DNA of 64,000 nt from Mytilus californianus. Lineage: Eukaryota > Mollusca > Bivalvia > Mytilida > Mytilidae. The position numbers and the translations under genes are program-made. The stretch is from the NCBI RefSeq assembly GCF_021869535.1, contig NW_026262712.1, positions 114,077,640 to 114,141,639 of the forward strand, read 5' to 3'. Position 1 is the first letter of the stretch; the number at the start of each line of letters is the position of its first letter. This document shows, in pieces, positions 27,701 to 33,700 of this stretch. Below the pieces are notes generated by a model, which did no database searches, was not told the origin of the DNA, and saw nothing but the letters and a program-made list of their open reading frames with translations.

Positions 27701-30700
27701 TGTGTAGTTTCAATTGTAAATCATTATTGATATGAATAAAAGTAGATTTTGGGTATATGTCAATACGGCAGGAACTCAAAGACATAAGAATCCAAAAGAT
27801 ATCTAGAGTAGACAGTTGTCCAGTCCGTGCACATCCTCACAAAAGGCTATAAAGCATTGATCAGTTGAAGCCTATTTGATAATAATATGTATTTTCCCTA
27901 TTTTCTCAAACAGATTTTGAACTTTTTATGCCCCCTCTGTAGGCAGCGGTGGCATTAAGTGTCAACCTTGACCGTCCATCCGCAAATTTGTTCGTTTCCG
28001 CACTCTAACTTATATTTGTCTCATCCAAATTTTTTGAAATGTACAAAATGCTAAGAACCAAAACTTGCCGACAGAGTTCGAATTTGAGCAGTGAGTCATT
28101 TACCGTTATAGAGGTATGCCCCTTTTTAACTTGGAAAATTACAAAGCTTGAGCAGGGACATTTGTGTCCTTAGACACATTCTTCTTCTATTTTATGATCA
28201 TTTTTCATATCACACTACTCGAGTAATATGGGTTTTCCTCAGTCTGGTAGAAACAGCATGCACAAGGTCATGAATCTACGTCATTGACGTCTAAAAAAAC
28301 AGCAATAAACAAGATTCTCATTGGTCTTTCAAACTCGAGGATGTTTCTTGATTACATCTCATCTCAGAGCTGTCTCCCTTTCGAAGAGATTGTAGTTGAG
28401 AAACACGCTCTCATTTGAAAACCATCAATAATCTATAAATATATAATATAGATATAAACGTTTTTCTTCAATAGCTATAACTAATCCCATGTCCCATGTA
28501 AATTAAAAGACCATGAGGATTTATTTGACATTATAAGATATGTGTATATTAATAGCCAGAGGAATGTAATTTTATTTGACATTATAAGATATGTGTATAT
28601 TAATAGCCAGAGGAATGTAATTTTATTTGACATTATAAGATATGTGTATATTAATAGCCAGAGGAATGTAATTTTATTTTACATTATAAGATATGTGTAT
28701 ATTAATAGCCAGAGGAATGTAATTTTATTTGACATTACAAGATATGTGTATATTAATAGCCAGAGGAATGTAATTTTATTTGTATATGGTACTTTTTTTA
28801 GTGATGTCCAGTTTAACTGAAGATAAAAGTTTACGAGAATTCTGGGCCAGGTGTACTGATCAAAACCTCTTGTATATACAACCAGAGAAACTGGTTACCT
28901 GTTTAGATCAAAAGTATGGTGCTCAGCTACGTAGTAAATACGAGAGAGATCCAAAGAGAGGTAGGTCAATAAATACATTGAATTAACTCAGTATATTGTT
29001 TATGTTTGAATATTGGTTTTGATATCTGCCAAACTAATGTCTAGTATTAACGTAAGAGTCTAAATGTGTTCAGTAGCAAATCTTGAGTCTTGACAGTATA
29101 TTGTTTATGTTTGAATATTGGTTTTGATATCTGCCAAACTAATGTATTAACTGTGAAGCAGAAGAAACATTTATAGAGAAGTAGCTAAGGACACTGGTCA
29201 AATTTCTGCTCGGTGTCCTTAGAACCATGTGGGGAGGATTCAAATGACCAATTTAAATGTTGACCAGGACATATGTAACTGTTAATGTGAAGATATTTTA
29301 AACAATAAACAATTCTTTGAACTTTAAATCATGTTAATTGAATAAAGAATTGATTTACAGTGTTTATCATATTAGGTTTTATAAGAATAAGAAGATGTGG
29401 TATGATTGCCAATGAGACAACTCTCCACCAGAGACCAAATGACATAGAAGTTATAGGTCATGGTATGGCCTTCAACAATGAGCCAAACCCATACCGCATA
29501 GTATTTATTTGTATATCTAGATTTTTTAATTGAAAAAATTTTGAGACAATTTGTTAACAAACTCGTAGCACTCTAGATTATTATTACCATACATCAGAAA
29601 ATGATACTGTCCCTTAATATAAAAAGAAGATGTGGTATAATTGCCAATGAGACAACTCTCAACCAGAGACCAAATGACATAGAAATTAACAACTAGAGAT
29701 CACAGTACGGCCTTCAACAATGAGCATAAGCCATACTGCATAGTCAGGCCCCCGAAATGAAAAATGTAAAACAATTCAAATGAGAAAACTATTGGCCTGA
29801 TTTATGCATTGTTTGCGCATCCAATGAACATAAACAAAATGCCAGGATCTTGAGGTGATGAATATCTGAATAAAGTCTTATAGCTACAAATCTAATTGGA
29901 ATTTATTCTGAACATCCATAAAATAAACCTTCTACTTAGCCATTTTGTTTTGATATAATAAAAATATTGTATCTGTGCTTTTTTTCAGTAATACGTCATT
30001 TAGTAATGAGGTTACTAGATGTCCCAAATTATGACCCTGAAACTATAAAACCCACCTGTATAGTAACACTTCACCAGTTCATGACCTATTTTAAAGAGGA
30101 AGGCGGTCTTCAACATGTTGATGCAGTAGCCAGTGAAAGTAAGTATTTTAAGTCATGTGATCAAAGGAAGGAAGGTTAAAAGGGCAAAAAAATCAATGAC
30201 AATCAAAATAAGATGAAATATGATTGCTAATGAGACAGCTTTCCACAGAGTCCAAACAATATGAATGTAAACAACTATAGGTCAATGTATGGCCTTCAAC
30301 AATGAGCAAAACCCTTACAATATAGTTAGCTTAAATAGGCTTCAACATATTGTTTGTACTATAAATCACCTAAACTTTACCATAATTCAAACAGTAACAA
30401 AAATTATTTTGATTTGTCTGTTTCTTTAAACTTTTATCACTCTTATGTAATTTTATACTGTAGCCTTACAAAATAAGGGAATTTTGCAAAACAAGGAGCT
30501 TAAAAACAAATTTATGAAAGCATGTTCGTAAAAGCCTTTAGATGTCTCAAGGTTTTTGTGTTGTTGGGTTACCATCTTATTGATGTAAACTCACATCTCC
30601 TTTTATTCATTTTAATATATATTTTTTGTCAACTCTCTTTTTCAGTTAACATGATTGAGAAGTTATGCTGCGAGGATTCAGATACTGTGATAAAAACAAT

Positions 30701-33700
30701 ATTGCAATTAAAAGATGGACTACCCCAACCACAATGTATTAAAATACTTGGTGTACTTCTGATGGGTAGTGATACAGAAATAGCTGATTATATAGGTATG
30801 TATCATGAACTACCCCAACCACAATGTATCAAAATACTTGGTGTACTTCTGATGGGTAGTGATACAGAAATAGCTGATTATATAGGTATGTATCATGGAC
30901 TACCCCAACAACAATGTATCAAAATACTTGTTGTACTTCTGATGGGTAGTGATACAGAAATAACTGATTATATAGGTATGTATAATGGACTACCCCAACA
31001 ACAATGTATCAAAATACTTGTTGTACTTCTGATGGGTAGTGATACAGAAATAACTGATTATATAGGTATGTATCATGGACTACCCCAACCACAATATAAC
31101 AAAATGCTTGGTGTACTTGTGATGGGTAGTGACACAGAAAAAGCAGATTGTATAGGTTTGTATCATGGACTATCCCAACCATAATGTATCAAATACTTGA
31201 TGTACTTGTGATGAGTAGTGACACAGAAATAGTCAATTATATAGGTATCATGGTCTATCCCTATCACAATTTATCAAAATACTTGGTGTACTTGTTACCA
31301 GGGAAAATGGGTGACTGGTAGGATTGTGAAACAAGAGCCTTACTGTGTGGCTACTTGTTACAGAATCTGTGTGATGCATCTGATCACACAACAAATGAAT
31401 ACTCTGAATGGCAGTGACAGGTTGGGTGACTGACTGGTGCCTGGATCTCTGGGTCTGAAACTCTGGTGCAAACTAACACTTGAAACTCTGAAACATGCAA
31501 TGAATGATTCAATGATTCAACATGGAATACTTTTATTACGGATGGACTGTGTTCAGTTTAAAGCCCGAGTCCAATTTGATTCATCTAAATATAAACAAGA
31601 ACTTATACAAAATTAAATTGACAAGAACAAACATAACAAATAACTATTAAACTGAGTGATGTTGTTCCCTATCATTAATATGTAATGATATATATGTTAA
31701 ATTTTTCTTTACAGAATCATATTTAAGAAAAATTAACAAGAACAAAGAATCACGAGATAAGGTAAGTGTCAAAACAACAAAAGTTTACCAAAATAATTAA
31801 GAAGCAATTAAAGATTAAAGATTGATTTAAAGAAGTTTATTACCCAAAGTTTAGCACACATTTATAAATTTTGAGGGGCCCCTGTGCTGAGTGGTCTCAG
31901 TAGTTTATCTTCAGTTATCACTAGCCAGTCAACTCTCAGGTTGTGATTTAGAATCCAGCTGATGACAAGGCATATTCCATTCCAATCTTAACTGCTAAGG
32001 ATTGGCAGTTTCCTGCAAAAGTTAGTTGTTCTTTAAGGCTACCCCAACTTCTTTACCAATAAAACTTGCCCCCATAATGTATAGCCAGATTGCTGAAAGA
32101 AGCATCAAACATAAACAAACAAATAACAATCAATATAATGCTTGACCTGACATTGATAAATAACATCTGAAATGTATGTCATGTTCAACCCACATAGCAT
32201 AGAAAAACTCTACGAATAAGCTAGATGTATCACTATATATAATGAGATTGCTGGCTTGAAGTAAGATGTTAAGGGACAAAGTTGTGTACGGTTAACCAAT
32301 GAAAAAACAGATACTTAATTAAAATTGAAGCCTCATCTTCATACATGTATCTGGAGGCAGAATTAAGAAATTTGTAGACAAGACCAATATTTGATGATAT
32401 TTTTCATGAGCCCTTCATCAAATGTAGCCCATGTAGAAGGTAACTCAAATGTCCCTCTGTAATTCATACGTATATATAACTACATAACAGCAATAAACTC
32501 TGTATTGATGAAAAATGTTCAGACTACTGTGTAGGATTGGCAAGCATAAAAGTAGGTGTTCTGGTTGGTGTGTGACAAGGGTTAACTGGTTAGATGGGAC
32601 TTAAATTTTTTTTTGTAAAAGTCCTTAAAAATCAAATTGCTTTTCAAAACTAATTGTATGCTGTGAAACATTTTTGATGCATTATGAGTTCAACTTTATT
32701 GGCATAATATGACATTTCTGTGTTTTTTCTCCTTCCACATTATCCTGAATAAGCATGAAACATTTTCCACTGGAAATTAAACAAGCAAAATCAATCAATC
32801 TTCTTCCACTTTTGCCACAGATTTCTCAGCAATGAATAAAGGTACTTGCTTTAAAAATTCAAAAACCGAGAATTGATATTTTCAAAATTATATCATATTC
32901 ACAGCAGCTTTATTATTGCCTTTGAATTTTTATGCATATAAAATCTAAAGATTATAATGTGTTAAAATAAACATTACCATTGCAACAACAAAAAGTAACT
33001 ACCACACAACAAGTTAAACCATTTTTAAAAATTTTAAAGCAATCATTAAATATGGAAACCTCAATCTCTCATAACAATATATTTTATTATATATAATATT
33101 ATTTTACAGGCTTTAGTTGTATTTGCTGAAGGTTTAGAAGACAAGACTTCTGAGATCAGAGCAGGTGCTTGTAAAGCTCTACAGATATTGGAGGTAAGAA
33201 CATTGATATTTATTTGATGTTTTTGAGCTTTTGATTTTGCCATTTGATAAGGGACTTTCTGTTTTGAATGTTCCTTGGAGTCTAGTAGTTCTGTTATTTT
33301 ACTTTTTAGTAACTACTTTGTTGATTACACCTTACATCCTGGTCCTTTCTTAAGCAAGCAAAACCTCTTTTTATCATGTATGGTATCATTTTAAATAACA
33401 ACTACACCACACATACAATATACAATGATATACTGAGTAAGTCTCATTTAATAATGATAATGTTCACATTTATAAATATCTTCTTTTTTTATTTTAGGCT
33501 ACAGAGAGTATCGACAGATTGGCCTATATTTGTCAGACAGATAGGTCAACTACAGTCCAGGACCAAGCTAAGGCAGCCCTTACGTCATTAGGTATAGTAT
33601 TTCTGTGAACTGATTGGTCAACCAATGGTAGATTCAGAAAAAATTATTATGCTCTTTTAGTTTTTACACCCCACGCAACTTCCACGCAACAAAGTTGCAT

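Noticed and set aside
28542..28820. Repeated YINSQRNVILFDIIRYV frame as a coding repeat
   Set aside because: It is intronic, made of a 51-bp array, and out of the reading phase needed by exon 14.
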